From assembly GCA_005880055.1 (NCBI GenBank), contig VBJS01000051.1, positions 1 through 9,270 of the forward strand: a stretch of 9,270 bases of DNA. The letters are read 5' to 3'. Origin of the DNA: Chloroflexota bacterium (GTDB lineage: Bacteria; Chloroflexota; Dehalococcoidia; SM23-28-2; RBG-16-64-32). Positions 1 through 6,178 of this stretch are shown piece by piece (position 1 is the stretch's first letter; each line of letters starts with the position of its first letter). Both the position numbers and the translations under genes were made by a program. The notes below the pieces were generated by a model. That model was not told where the DNA came from. It saw only the letters and a program-made list of their open reading frames with translations, and did no database searches.

Positions 1-1
1 G

Positions 2-319
2 GCATTTCGCGGCGTCCCCAACCCGCGGACCTCGGATATCGCTGCTCAGGCGGGCTTCAGCACGCGGCGCCTCATCGAGCTCTTCAAGGAGCAAGTGGGG
101 CTCACGCCCAAGCTCTACCACCGTGTCCGCCGCTTCCAGCGTGCGTTGCCGCGCATCTACGGGCACAAAGAGGTTGACTGGGCAGAAGTGGCCTCCGGTG
201 TCGGCTACTACGATCAGGCGCACTTCATTCACGACTTCCGGCGGTTCTCCGGCCTCACGCCCGGCGAATACCTTGCCAGGCGCGGAAAGCACTTCAACCA
301 CGTGCCGCTGCCCGCCTGA
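2..319 (+). CDS. AraC-family transcriptional regulator, C-terminal part (5' end outside window)
   Basis: The frame is open from the left edge and gives about 105 residues to a TGA stop. It holds both helix-turn-helix units of an AraC/XylS DNA-binding domain. The first is around TSDIAAQAGFSTRRLIELF, followed by the usual VGLTPKLY segment. The second is around VASGVGYYDQAHFIHDFRR, followed by the family hallmark FSGLTPGEYL. AraC-family proteins bind DNA with this domain and usually sense a ligand through an N-terminal domain, which is missing here because the gene starts before the window. No internal ATG near the edge is a credible real start, since the first helix-turn-helix unit lies upstream of the ATG at 95. 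The gene is followed, after 93 bases, by a run of VOC genes on the same strand. AraC regulators often control such neighbours, but no operator can be identified here. Confidence 0.9.
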   Translation, partial: AFRGVPNPRTSDIAAQAGFSTRRLIELFKEQVGLTPKLYHRVRRFQRALPRIYGHKEVDWAEVASGVGYYDQAHFIHDFRRFSGLTPGEYLARRGKHFNHVPLPA

Positions 320-412
320 TACCCGGCCAGGGTGGTCAAACTCTTACAATACAACCCGCTTTCGTAATGCCAGAATCGATCCTGCTCAGGTCGAAAACAG
401 AAGGAGGTCCGA

Positions 413-835
413 ATGATCCAGCAGACCGCGACATCCACGAAGAACATCTTCCCGTTCCTGCGCTACCGCGATGCCCCGGCCGCCATCGAATGGCTCGCCG
501 GTGCCTTTGGCTTCGAGAAGCAGATGGTGGTTCCGGGCCCGGACGCGACCATCGCTCACGCGCAAATGCGCATTGGCTCTGGCGTCATCATGCTTGGCTC
601 TGCCCGTGGCAACCGCCCGGCTTCGAGCAGGCCGCGCGAGATCGAAGCCGTCGAGCAGGGGATATACATTTTCGTGGAAGATGTCGATGCTCACTATCGG
701 CGAGCGAAGGCCGCTGGCGCTGAGATCGTACGCGAGTTGGAGAACACCGATTACAGTTCGCGTGAGTACTCAGCCTGCGACTTCGAAGGCTTCTACTGGA
801 GCTTCGGTACCTACCAGCCGAATGGGAGCGAGTGA
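413..835 (+). CDS. VOC-family (glyoxalase/PhnB-like) protein 1
   Basis: 140 residues, the usual length of a single-domain vicinal oxygen chelate protein made of two beta-alpha-beta-beta-beta halves. Recognisable pieces are the N-terminal IFPFLRYRDAPAAIEWLAGAFGFE, shown here as IFPFLRYRDAP and FGFE; the strand IAHAQMRIGSGVIMLG around residues 47-62 with H49; IYIFVEDVDAHYRRAKAAGA around 84-103; and the closing SREYSACDFEGFYWSFGTY around 116-134 with E125. VOC proteins bind metal and small molecules; members act in glyoxal detoxification, antibiotic sequestration or fosfomycin modification. This branch has no safely assigned substrate. ATG 413 is preceded by a strong AGGAGG at 402-407. It is the first gene of a plus-strand run and its stop overlaps the next start (TGATG). 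Confidence 0.93.
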   Translation: MIQQTATSTKNIFPFLRYRDAPAAIEWLAGAFGFEKQMVVPGPDATIAHAQMRIGSGVIMLGSARGNRPASSRPREIEAVEQGIYIFVEDVDAHYRRAKAAGAEIVRELENTDYSSREYSACDFEGFYWSFGTYQPNGSE

Positions 836-1215
836 TGAACGAGTCCACCGTGCGAGTCACGCCCTATCTCTGCGCCAAGGGCGCAGCGGAGGCGATTGAA
901 TTCTACAAGCGGGCGTTCGGAGCGGAGGAGTTGTCGCGAGTCACGAACGAGGACGGGACGATCGGCCACGCCGCCATCCGCATCGGCGATGCCGCCTTGA
1001 TGCTCGCAGACGAGTGGCCGGAGATGAAGGTGCTTTCGCCGGCAACGCTCGGCGGCAACTCGGTCTCGTTCGTCCTTGCTACAGATGACGTGGATGCGGC
1101 CTTCGATCGCGCGGTCCGAGCGGGTGGCAGGGTGGAGCGGGCCGTGAAGGACGAACCCTACGGCCGGGCCGGCTGGGTGATCGATCCGTTCGGCCACCGT
1201 TGGTGCATAATGTAG
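835..1215 (+). CDS. VOC-family (glyoxalase-like) protein 2
   Basis: 126 residues of a second VOC domain, clearly paralogous in layout to its neighbour. It has VTPYLCAKGAAEAIEFYKRAFGAEE at residues 8-32 (key words VTPYL and FYKRAFGAEE), IGHAAIRIGDAALMLADE around 43-60 with H45, a central VSFVLATDDVDAAFDRAVRAGG around 77-98, and the closing GWVIDPFGHRWCIM. I chose ATG 835, which shares bases with the upstream stop as TGATG, the arrangement expected for translational coupling. An in-frame GTG at 832 is the alternative and would add one residue. The ligand-bearing H45 and the final FGHRW are typical of PhnB-like members whose substrates are mostly unknown. The stop lies 14 bases before the next gene, so all four genes from 413 to 2146 probably share one message. 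Confidence 0.92.
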   Translation: MNESTVRVTPYLCAKGAAEAIEFYKRAFGAEELSRVTNEDGTIGHAAIRIGDAALMLADEWPEMKVLSPATLGGNSVSFVLATDDVDAAFDRAVRAGGRVERAVKDEPYGRAGWVIDPFGHRWCIM

Positions 1216-1229
1216 GCGTCGGAGGTCGC

Positions 1230-1682
1230 ATGACTGGAGAAGCGCGCGCCCCAGCCCCGCCCGCAAGCGCCGCCGCCTCAACGTCCGAGGGAGGGCACGC
1301 AGTCGATCACGATGAGGTTCTAGACCGCCTGCGCGCGATCTGCCTGGCGTTGCCCGAAGCGACCGAGAAGCTCACCTGGGGCGATGTCGTGACCTTCCGG
1401 GTGCGCGACAAGATATTCGCGATGTTCGAACACGATCACCACGGCCGCGACGAAAACCGCACGTCGGTCCAGCTGAAAGCGCCCCCCGGTGGGCAAGAGA
1501 CGCTTGCAGGCGCAGACCCACAGCGCTTCTTCCGGCCGCCCTACGTCGGGCACAAAGGCTGGGTGGGCATTCGATTAGAAGGCGACGTTCCCTGGGCCCT
1601 CGTCGCCGGCCTGGTCGAGGAGAGCTACCAGATGACGGCGCCCAAGCGGCTTACCGCCACTCTGCCAAACCGCAATCAATAA
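1230..1682 (+). CDS. MmcQ/YjbR-family protein
   Basis: 150 residues. From about residue 28 it matches the compact MmcQ/YjbR fold: LRAICLALPEATEKLTWG, then VTFRVRDKIFAMFE, a short variable loop, TSVQLKAPPGG, the hallmark RFFRPPYVGHKGWVGIRLE around 99-117, and ESYQMTAPKRL at the end. Members carry a CyaY-like double-wing fold and are annotated as possible DNA-binding proteins, but their role is not established. About 27 residues at the N terminus are Ala/Pro-rich and low in complexity, which is unusual for the family. ATG 1230 has GGAGGT at 1221-1226 only three bases away, a short spacing. No better in-frame start is visible, but the true N terminus could be shorter. The gene sits between VOC genes, a co-occurrence seen in other high-GC bacteria whose meaning is unknown. 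Confidence 0.88.
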   Translation: MTGEARAPAPPASAAASTSEGGHAVDHDEVLDRLRAICLALPEATEKLTWGDVVTFRVRDKIFAMFEHDHHGRDENRTSVQLKAPPGGQETLAGADPQRFFRPPYVGHKGWVGIRLEGDVPWALVAGLVEESYQMTAPKRLTATLPNRNQ

Positions 1683-1708
1683 TCAGTTCAAGCGAAGGAG
1701 GCCCAACA

Positions 1709-2146
1709 ATGGCAGTCCGACCAACCCCTGAGGGTTACCACAGCGTCACCCCCTATCTCACCGTCCGCGGCGCAGGCGACCTCCTCGACTACATAAAGCA
1801 GGCGTTCGGGGCCGAGGAGACCGTCCGCATGCCCGGCCCGGACGGCCGCGTTATGCATGGCGAGGCACGCATCGGCGACTCTATGGTGATGATGGGCGAC
1901 CCGGGCGAGGGGGGCGAAGAGATACCGGCGATGATTCATCTCTACGTCGACGACTGTGATGCGACGTACCGGCGGGCTCTCCAGGCAGGCGGAACATCGG
2001 TGCGTGAGCCGGCCGATCAGTTCTACGGCGACCGTAGCGGCGGTGTCAAGGACCGCTTCGGCAACACCTGGTGGATCGCCACGCATGTCGAAGACGTGTC
2101 GCCGGAGGAGATGAGCAAGCGGATGGCGGCAGCCGCGCAAGCGTGA
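1709..2146 (+). CDS. VOC-family PhnB-like protein 3
   Basis: 145 residues of the PhnB/YjdN-like branch of the VOC superfamily. Diagnostic parts are the start EGYHSVTPYLTVRGAGDLL, then YIKQAFGAEETVRMPGPDG at 29-46, VMHGEARIGDSMVMMGD around 48-64 with H50, a central IHLYVDDCDATYRRALQAGG around 76-95, and the typical tail FYGDRSGGVKDRFGNTWW followed by IATHVEDVSPEEM. This tail is characteristic of the branch. PhnB proteins resemble C-P lyase operon PhnB, but no phosphonate genes lie here, so the name should not be read as a function. The start ATG 1709 has an excellent AAGGAGG at 1695-1701. It is the last gene of the run; the following 31 bases separate it from a convergent gene. Confidence 0.93.
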   Translation: MAVRPTPEGYHSVTPYLTVRGAGDLLDYIKQAFGAEETVRMPGPDGRVMHGEARIGDSMVMMGDPGEGGEEIPAMIHLYVDDCDATYRRALQAGGTSVREPADQFYGDRSGGVKDRFGNTWWIATHVEDVSPEEMSKRMAAAAQA

Positions 2147-2177
2147 CTCGCCCGGGGTAGAAACAGGGCAGTTGTCT

Positions 2178-2816
2178 TCAGGCCGAAGGCGGCTGGCTAA
2201 CAGCAGGTCCGGCCGCTTCCGGCCCGGCTTCGGTTCCAGTATCCAGGGCAAACGGCGGATACCGCTCGACGAGCGAGGCGTGGTAGCCGAGCAGCCGGGC
2301 GTGCCAGCGCATGATGCCAAGCTGGAAGTCGTAAAGGCCCTGAGAGTAGTTCTCATTGATGAGGATGCTGATAACGGCGATTATCCAGATAATCGCACCG
2401 ATAATGCCCAGCAGCGCCACAGCCAGGGCGCTGGGGATGCTGTAGATGAGCCGCAACAATGCCGAACCGACAGTCGGCGATCCACCCGGCCGGATATCGA
2501 AAGTTATGACGCTAGCCGGATCTTCGGTGGTGAAACGGTCCGTCAGGATCGAAACGTAAGAGTATATCGCCAGGTACCAGCGCAACCAGTTGGTTACGCG
2601 AGGCGCTTGTTCGGCAATGTACCTGTCGCCGCCCCTCTGAGAGATGAGTATTGCCGCGATAACGGGGACAGCAAGGTAAACGAGACCAAACACCCAGCCG
2701 ATGGCGCCTGCCAGCATCGAAAGCACCACGATCACGAGAACGCGCAGCACGACCTGCGGGCGCTCGAATTTCTCCGGCCGGGTAACGTTAAAGGTAACGG
2801 GGTAATCAGCGGCCAT
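2178..2816 (-). CDS. DUF4389 membrane protein
   Basis: 212 residues. The N terminus (YPVTFNVTRPEKFERPQVVLR) is the entry signature of DUF4389 proteins. Hydrophobic stretches follow at about residues 22-42 and 43-60, then a polar region with WLRWYLAIYSYVSILTDRF (about 77-95), then a long hydrophobic block at 119-152 that could hold one or two spans. The C-terminal 25 residues are Ala/Pro/Glu-rich and probably disordered. Function is unknown; members are small integral membrane proteins. ATG 2816 is chosen because AAGGAGG lies five bases upstream at 2822-2828 and because the family signature begins there. The frame stays open upstream to 3104 but that part looks like antisense of the neighbouring gene. 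It starts 31 bases after the DUF3291 stop, so the two are probably co-transcribed. Confidence 0.88.
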   Translation of the reverse strand: MAADYPVTFNVTRPEKFERPQVVLRVLVIVVLSMLAGAIGWVFGLVYLAVPVIAAILISQRGGDRYIAEQAPRVTNWLRWYLAIYSYVSILTDRFTTEDPASVITFDIRPGGSPTVGSALLRLIYSIPSALAVALLGIIGAIIWIIAVISILINENYSQGLYDFQLGIMRWHARLLGYHASLVERYPPFALDTGTEAGPEAAGPAVSQPPSA

Positions 2817-2821
2817 GGGAC

Positions 2822-2828
2822 CCTCCTT
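2822..2828 (-). promoter_or_regulatory. Shine-Dalgarno site fixing the DUF4389 start
   Basis: AAGGAGG on the minus strand, five bases before ATG 2816. It rules out the much longer open frame that would otherwise start at 3104. Confidence 0.85.
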
Positions 2829-2847
2829 CCCGCTGGTGTCCGCTTGC

Positions 2848-3336
2848 TCAGGCAATAGTACGTCGCGGACTGGATGCTGTCGAGCGCCTAAGTGGCGGCG
2901 GCGGGAAGCGCTGCTTGAACGTGAATGCCTGCGGAGTCGGGCCGTGAGCCCGGAGGTGGTCAAGCCGCTCCTCCGCCTCCTGTAGTGATGGGAGGTGCCC
3001 GGCCGGCACCCACCAGAGCACGAGATGTGCCTCCCTGGGCGCCTCGAACCACTCGCGCCGCCGCCGGTAGACCTCGGCATGCCCGCTGCGGTAGGTGAAC
3101 TCAAACAGCGCTTCGATCGACTCCCAGACCGTGAAGTTAACCAGGATCAGCTCGTCGTCGCGGACGCGGACACTGGTCGAGTTCCCCTCCTCCGTCTGGT
3201 AGCGCCAAGCGAAACCGGGAGACTGATCGCCCAGACGGTTCACCCGGTCGAGATTCGCTACGAAATCAGCGATGCGCGGGTCATCCAGCGCCGCTACCAG
3301 CCGGGCGATATTGTACTGCGCGAGATGTGACTCCAC
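2848..3336 (-). CDS. DUF3291 protein
   Basis: 162 residues. The opening HLAQYNIARLVAALDDPRI is the DUF3291 signature, followed by FVANLDRVNRLGDQSPGFAW around 25-44, a central LILVNFTVWESIEALFEF around 63-80, and RREWFEAPREAHLVLWWVP around 93-111. These proteins have a dimeric alpha-beta barrel-like look related to monooxygenase-type domains, but no activity is established. The C-terminal 20 residues are Pro/Arg-rich and outside the family core. The only in-frame start is GTG 3336, since TAG lies four codons upstream; an ATG at 3338 is in another frame. No Shine-Dalgarno site is visible before it. Downstream is the DUF4389 gene, and dcd lies 150 bases upstream on the same strand. Confidence 0.87.
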   Translation of the reverse strand: MESHLAQYNIARLVAALDDPRIADFVANLDRVNRLGDQSPGFAWRYQTEEGNSTSVRVRDDELILVNFTVWESIEALFEFTYRSGHAEVYRRRREWFEAPREAHLVLWWVPAGHLPSLQEAEERLDHLRAHGPTPQAFTFKQRFPPPPLRRSTASSPRRTIA

Positions 3337-3367
3337 ATTCGCAGGCTAAGACAGCGGGCAGAGGCGA

Positions 3368-3407
3368 GCAAGCTGGTGCCGAACGGCTTCGCGTGATGCT
3401 AGCTTGC
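3368..3407. repeat. Inverted repeat in the dcd/DUF3291 gap
   Basis: GCAAGCT at 3368-3374 and AGCTTGC at 3401-3407 are perfect inverted copies separated by 26 bases. They lie in the 150-base gap (3337-3486) upstream of the DUF3291 gene. On the minus strand a TTGACG (3417-3422) lies just upstream and a TAGCAT (3396-3401) overlaps one arm, with 15 bases between them. This could be a weak promoter with an operator, but both the arms and the promoter match are short, so chance is a real possibility. Confidence 0.3.
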
Positions 3408-3486
3408 CTGTGACTGCGTCAAAGGGATGTAAACGGAACCGCTCGTTCGGTGATGGAAGGCAAACCACCCGAATCCCGCCTCCCCC

Positions 3487-4080
3487 CTAGTTCCCGGGCG
3501 GCTCTTGCGGCGAGGAGTCAAACTCGCGCGAGATCCGCGACGGTGTGGGCCCGGTCTGGCCCTGGTACTTGGAGCCGAGGCCCGGCGAACCGTATGGACG
3601 CTCGGCGGCGCTGGTGAGCGTGAAGAAGCTGATCTGGGCAATGCGCATCCCGAAGTAGAGGCCGATGGGCATCGCCGACTGGTTCGATAGCTCCAAGGTG
3701 AGCCGGCCCCGCCAGCCGGGGTCGATGTACCCGGCGGTTGCATGGACGAGGAGCCCGAGACGGCCGAGCGAGGATTTCCCGTCGACTCTCGCCACGATGT
3801 CGTCGGGGAGGCCGATCGTCTCGAGGGTGGAACCGAGGCAGAACGCTGCGGGCTGGACGATGAACGGCTCTGCATCCTCCACGGTCACTAGCTCTGTGAT
3901 GTCATCCACGGGCTCTCGGACGTCGACGAAGGGGCGAGCAGTGGACCTGAACACCCGGAACGAACGATCCAGGCGCAAGTCAACAGAGGCCGGTTGGACG
4001 GCTTCGGGATCAAACGGATCAATGCCCAGGCGACCGGCGGCCAAGAGCTCCCGAATCGTTCGGTCAGAGAGGACGGCCAT
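3487..4080 (-). CDS. dcd: dCTP deaminase, probably bifunctional dCTP deaminase/dUTPase (dUMP-forming)
   Basis: 197 residues, close to the 190 of the Mycobacterium tuberculosis enzyme, which it resembles throughout. Shared blocks are GRLGIDPFD, VQPASVDLRLD, FCLGSTLE, GKSSLGRLGLLVHATAGYID, then LTLELSNQSAMPIGLYFGM and GSKYQGQTGPTPSR. By family knowledge the catalytic Ser, Arg and Glu are S103, R107 and E130 here. The cytosolic trimer deaminates dCTP; in the actinobacterial and archaeal DCD-DUT type it also hydrolyses the triphosphate, giving dUMP for thymidylate synthesis. Bifunctionality is inferred from resemblance, not proved by one residue. ATG 4080 (MAVLSDRTIRELL) matches the family start; an in-frame ATG at 4116 would add 12 unlikely residues. 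No clear ribosome site is visible. Confidence 0.96.
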   Translation of the reverse strand: MAVLSDRTIRELLAAGRLGIDPFDPEAVQPASVDLRLDRSFRVFRSTARPFVDVREPVDDITELVTVEDAEPFIVQPAAFCLGSTLETIGLPDDIVARVDGKSSLGRLGLLVHATAGYIDPGWRGRLTLELSNQSAMPIGLYFGMRIAQISFFTLTSAAERPYGSPGLGSKYQGQTGPTPSRISREFDSSPQEPPGN

Positions 4081-4144
4081 GGCACAAGGTTGGGGTTTGG
4101 GGCGGCGGCCGGTCAAGGCCAGACAGGCAAAGCTGATCAGAGTC

Positions 4145-4171
4145 GTGGGTCAGGCATTTAGCCTGACCCAC
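4145..4171. terminator. Perfect 11-bp hairpin after the SIMPL gene, terminator-like
   Basis: GTGGGTCAGGC at 4145-4155 and GCCTGACCCAC at 4161-4171 pair perfectly across the loop ATTTA. It lies 44 bases after the SIMPL-gene stop and 64 bases before the dcd start, all on the minus strand. No run of T follows on either strand, so it is not a classical intrinsic terminator. It may still stop or stabilise the SIMPL transcript, or serve as a protein-binding dyad upstream of dcd. Confidence 0.5.
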
Positions 4172-4215
4172 ACTGAGGACTCGGAACAAGGGCCCCGCCC
4201 GGCGAGCGCCGCGGT

Positions 4216-5253
4216 TTACTCGATGGCGTATGTGACGCTGATGTTCGTGAAGACCTGCACATCAGTCGAGCCGCCACGGTTGTACGGGACGCCGCCCAGG
4301 GGGATCGGACCGCCGTAGTTGCTCCCGCAAGGCGAGCCGCCATAGGGCGAGTAGGCGTAGTGCGAAGCTCCGATGACGCCGCCCATCTTCACCCCCAGCG
4401 TTTCCGCGAAGGCCGCGCCACGGCTACGGGCGTCTTCCACGGCGGCCGCCATCGCCGCTTTCTCGAGGGCGGAGCAATCGCCGGCCGTGTAGGAGATGTT
4501 CGTTCCGCCCAGGGTGGCGCCGGTCAATCCGGCGGCAGCATTAGTGCCCGCCTGGACGACCGCGTCGACGGATCCCAGGTTGCGGACGGTAGCGCGCAGC
4601 GTGGCGCTGCTGGAATACACATCTGCATAAGCGTTGAGGAACTGGATGTCGGCACGCGCGACCCCGGCGCCAACGAGGGCATCGATGATCGGCTGAAGCG
4701 TTGCCTCGGTAATTGGCTCGACCGTCTGCTGCTGCGTAGCGTCCGGTGGCACAGGCGCCGGTTCGCCCACAGCAATGCCGGGTGTGGACCCAGAACCTGC
4801 GCTGGAAGAACTCGAGGAGCCGGGGACCGGCGCCGGTTGGGGCTCAATGCCCGGCTTGTTCGCCGTGTTGAAGTAGAACTCCACAACAGCGCTATCGGCG
4901 GCAGCCGTTGCCGATCCGTAACCCTGCACCGTGATCCCCGTGGCGTTTTGCTGCAGGGCGGGCGCCTGGTTCACCGCAAACGCTTGCTTCGCATCAGCGG
5001 CCCCGCTCAGGCCGGATTGCGCTCGCGTCGCCGCCGCGGCGGGCGCCGATTCACCGGTCTGGCTGTCTGAAGCGGCCTTGTTGCTTGACCCGTTGCGGGC
5101 GGGATCGAACCCCGCGCTGACAGCCGCTACGGCCAGCCCCTTGTCCGTCCGGATGGACGCCGCGCCTGTCTTGTCGTTATCGCCACCGCCACACGCCACC
5201 AGCCCGAGAACCGCCAGAGCCACCGCCGTTGCCCCTAGTATTCGCAGTCTCAC
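4216..5253 (-). CDS. SIMPL-domain (DUF541) lipoprotein
   Basis: 345 residues. Residues 1-20 are a signal peptide ending in a lipobox (LVAC, lipidated C21), followed by GGGDND, so the protein should be anchored on the outer face of the membrane. A low-complexity Ala/Ser linker runs to about residue 104. The SIMPL domain then begins with GITVQGYGSATAAADSAVVE (106-125), is interrupted by a Pro/Ser-rich insert at about 134-178, resumes with ATLQPIIDALVGAGV, and continues through AAMAAAVEDARSRGAAFAET and LGVKMGGVIGAS to the final VQVFTNISVTYAIE. SIMPL proteins are oligomeric envelope proteins (for example BP26) of poorly known function. GTG 5253 has GGAGGT seven bases upstream. The gene follows the sigma/anti-sigma pair and has its own ECF-type promoter, so it is probably a target of that sigma factor. 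Confidence 0.92.
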   Translation of the reverse strand: MRLRILGATAVALAVLGLVACGGGDNDKTGAASIRTDKGLAVAAVSAGFDPARNGSSNKAASDSQTGESAPAAAATRAQSGLSGAADAKQAFAVNQAPALQQNATGITVQGYGSATAAADSAVVEFYFNTANKPGIEPQPAPVPGSSSSSSAGSGSTPGIAVGEPAPVPPDATQQQTVEPITEATLQPIIDALVGAGVARADIQFLNAYADVYSSSATLRATVRNLGSVDAVVQAGTNAAAGLTGATLGGTNISYTAGDCSALEKAAMAAAVEDARSRGAAFAETLGVKMGGVIGASHYAYSPYGGSPCGSNYGGPIPLGGVPYNRGGSTDVQVFTNISVTYAIE

Positions 5254-5260
5254 TTTCCTT

Positions 5261-5266
5261 ACCTCC
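5261..5266 (-). promoter_or_regulatory. Shine-Dalgarno site fixing the GTG start of the SIMPL gene
   Basis: GGAGGT on the minus strand, seven bases before GTG 5253. With the signal peptide that begins at this codon it makes the non-ATG start secure. Confidence 0.85.
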
Positions 5267-5282
5267 GTTCAGTGTTGCTGAT

Positions 5283-5310
5283 TAGACGGATTTTCGCACC
5301 AAAAGGTTCC
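5283..5310 (-). promoter_or_regulatory. ECF-sigma-type promoter of the SIMPL lipoprotein gene
   Basis: On the minus strand GGAACC (5310-5305) is followed after exactly 16 bases by CGTCTA (5288-5283). This matches the known ECF pattern of a GGAAC-type -35 box and a CGTC/GTCTA-type -10 box, and is close to the E. coli sigma-E form. The -35 box begins four bases after the anti-sigma stop. Transcription would start near 5275, leaving a leader of about 20 bases that includes the GGAGGT site. Spacing and position fit well; the assignment to the neighbouring sigma factor is inference. Confidence 0.72.
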
Positions 5311-5314
5311 GGTT

Positions 5315-6178
5315 CTATTGCCCCAGCCGCCGTGCAGCGGTCAGGACGAGCGTGCCGCCGATGGCGATACCCAGGACCGCGGCGAGCAGCGCCTCAATGA
5401 TCCGAACGGCCGAGCTACCGCTGCTTGGGGAGGCAGAGGCTGGCGGAGCCGCTTGCTGTCCCTGATCTGAGTCGAGGTTCTGAAGGGCTGGTGAGGGAGA
5501 GGCCGCTGCTCGGGCGCCCGCTAAAGGTGTGGCGGGCGGCGGGGGCGCGACGGAGGGCTGCCCGAAGGCAGCTGAAGGCGCGGCGCCGCCGGCGGCTCCG
5601 GCGGGCACTGTTGGAGTCGCCGGGGCCGGTACGGCCGCGTTCTGATCGGTGGTTGTGGAGAGAGGAGCGCCGGTCGCGAGAGGCGGCTGCGGCGCAGAAG
5701 TGCCCGCCGAGCCGCCGACGGTCGCCGCCGCGCCGCCGTTAGTCGCGTTTTCGCGCGCAGCTTTGTCAGTCGCTTGCGAGAGCATCTCCGCATTGCCTGC
5801 CGGCCGGGAGGCCTCATTAGTCGTGCCGCTCTCAAAGACGTCTGAGCGATCGGCGAACACCACAATTGTGAGGGCAACCGCCGCAACGGCCCCGGCCAGC
5901 CGCACAGCGTTGTTGAGTGCCGGAGACGCCGCAATGGGCCGAGGACGGGCGACCGTCGCCACCTGCTGCGGCGTCAGCCGGAACGATCGCGGTGCCTGGA
6001 CGGGCGGGAGGGAGCGCAGGATTGTCCTGACGGAGTGCAGCTGCGCCAGCTCAGTACGACAGCGTTTGCAGGAGGCAAGGTGAGTTTCGAGAGCCGCTTT
6101 CTCGCGGCCGTTCACTTGGCCGTCTATATAGCCCGAAAGGCGTTCGCGGAACCGGCGGTGCCGGTCAAAGAGTAGCAT
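5315..6178 (-). CDS. Zinc-finger anti-sigma factor with two membrane spans
   Basis: 287 residues. The N-terminal cytoplasmic part (about 1-60) is a zinc-binding anti-sigma domain: LSGYIDGQVNGREKAALETH leads into HLASCKRC, giving H33-x3-C37-x2-C40. A first membrane span lies at about 91-109 (VRLAGAVAAVALTIVVFA). About 150 residues of Ala/Pro/Ser/Thr/Gly-rich linker follow, then a second span at about 259-280 and a short basic tail AARRLGQ. That predicts both ends inside and the linker outside. It should hold the adjacent sigma factor inactive at the membrane. ATG 6178 overlaps the sigma gene by 14 bases and has AAGGA at 6186-6190, arguing for coupled translation and near-equal amounts. The open frame reaches further upstream, but only antisigma-unlike sequence lies there. 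Confidence 0.9.
   Translation of the reverse strand: MLLFDRHRRFRERLSGYIDGQVNGREKAALETHLASCKRCRTELAQLHSVRTILRSLPPVQAPRSFRLTPQQVATVARPRPIAASPALNNAVRLAGAVAAVALTIVVFADRSDVFESGTTNEASRPAGNAEMLSQATDKAARENATNGGAAATVGGSAGTSAPQPPLATGAPLSTTTDQNAAVPAPATPTVPAGAAGGAAPSAAFGQPSVAPPPPATPLAGARAAASPSPALQNLDSDQGQQAAPPASASPSSGSSAVRIIEALLAAVLGIAIGGTLVLTAARRLGQ

Noticed and set aside
345..350. TACAAT as a -10 box for the VOC run
   Set aside because: No -35 box lies at 16-18 bases upstream, so I do not call a promoter in the 320-412 gap.
1688..2356. A minus-strand open frame of 222 codons over VOC gene 3
   Set aside because: Antisense to a well-defined PhnB-like gene; the product is Arg/His/Ala-rich and resembles nothing I know.
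2172..2858. A long plus-strand open frame (about 228 codons) over the DUF4389 gene
   Set aside because: Its translation is highly polar and has no family resemblance. It lies wholly antisense to a gene with a clear family signature, membrane spans and a strong ribosome site.
2817..3104. N-terminal extension of the DUF4389 frame by 96 residues
   Set aside because: It overlaps the DUF3291 gene, is Arg/Ser/Gly-rich, and would ignore the AAGGAGG site just before ATG 2816.
3665..4318. A plus-strand open frame of 217 codons over dcd and the hairpin
   Set aside because: Ser/Arg-rich product with no domain. It covers the catalytic part of dcd and runs through the dyad at 4145-4171.
4360..5070. A plus-strand open frame of 236 codons over the SIMPL gene
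   Set aside because: Arg/Gly-rich product without recognisable domain, antisense to a lipoprotein gene with signal peptide and promoter. Long antisense frames are expected in GC-rich DNA.
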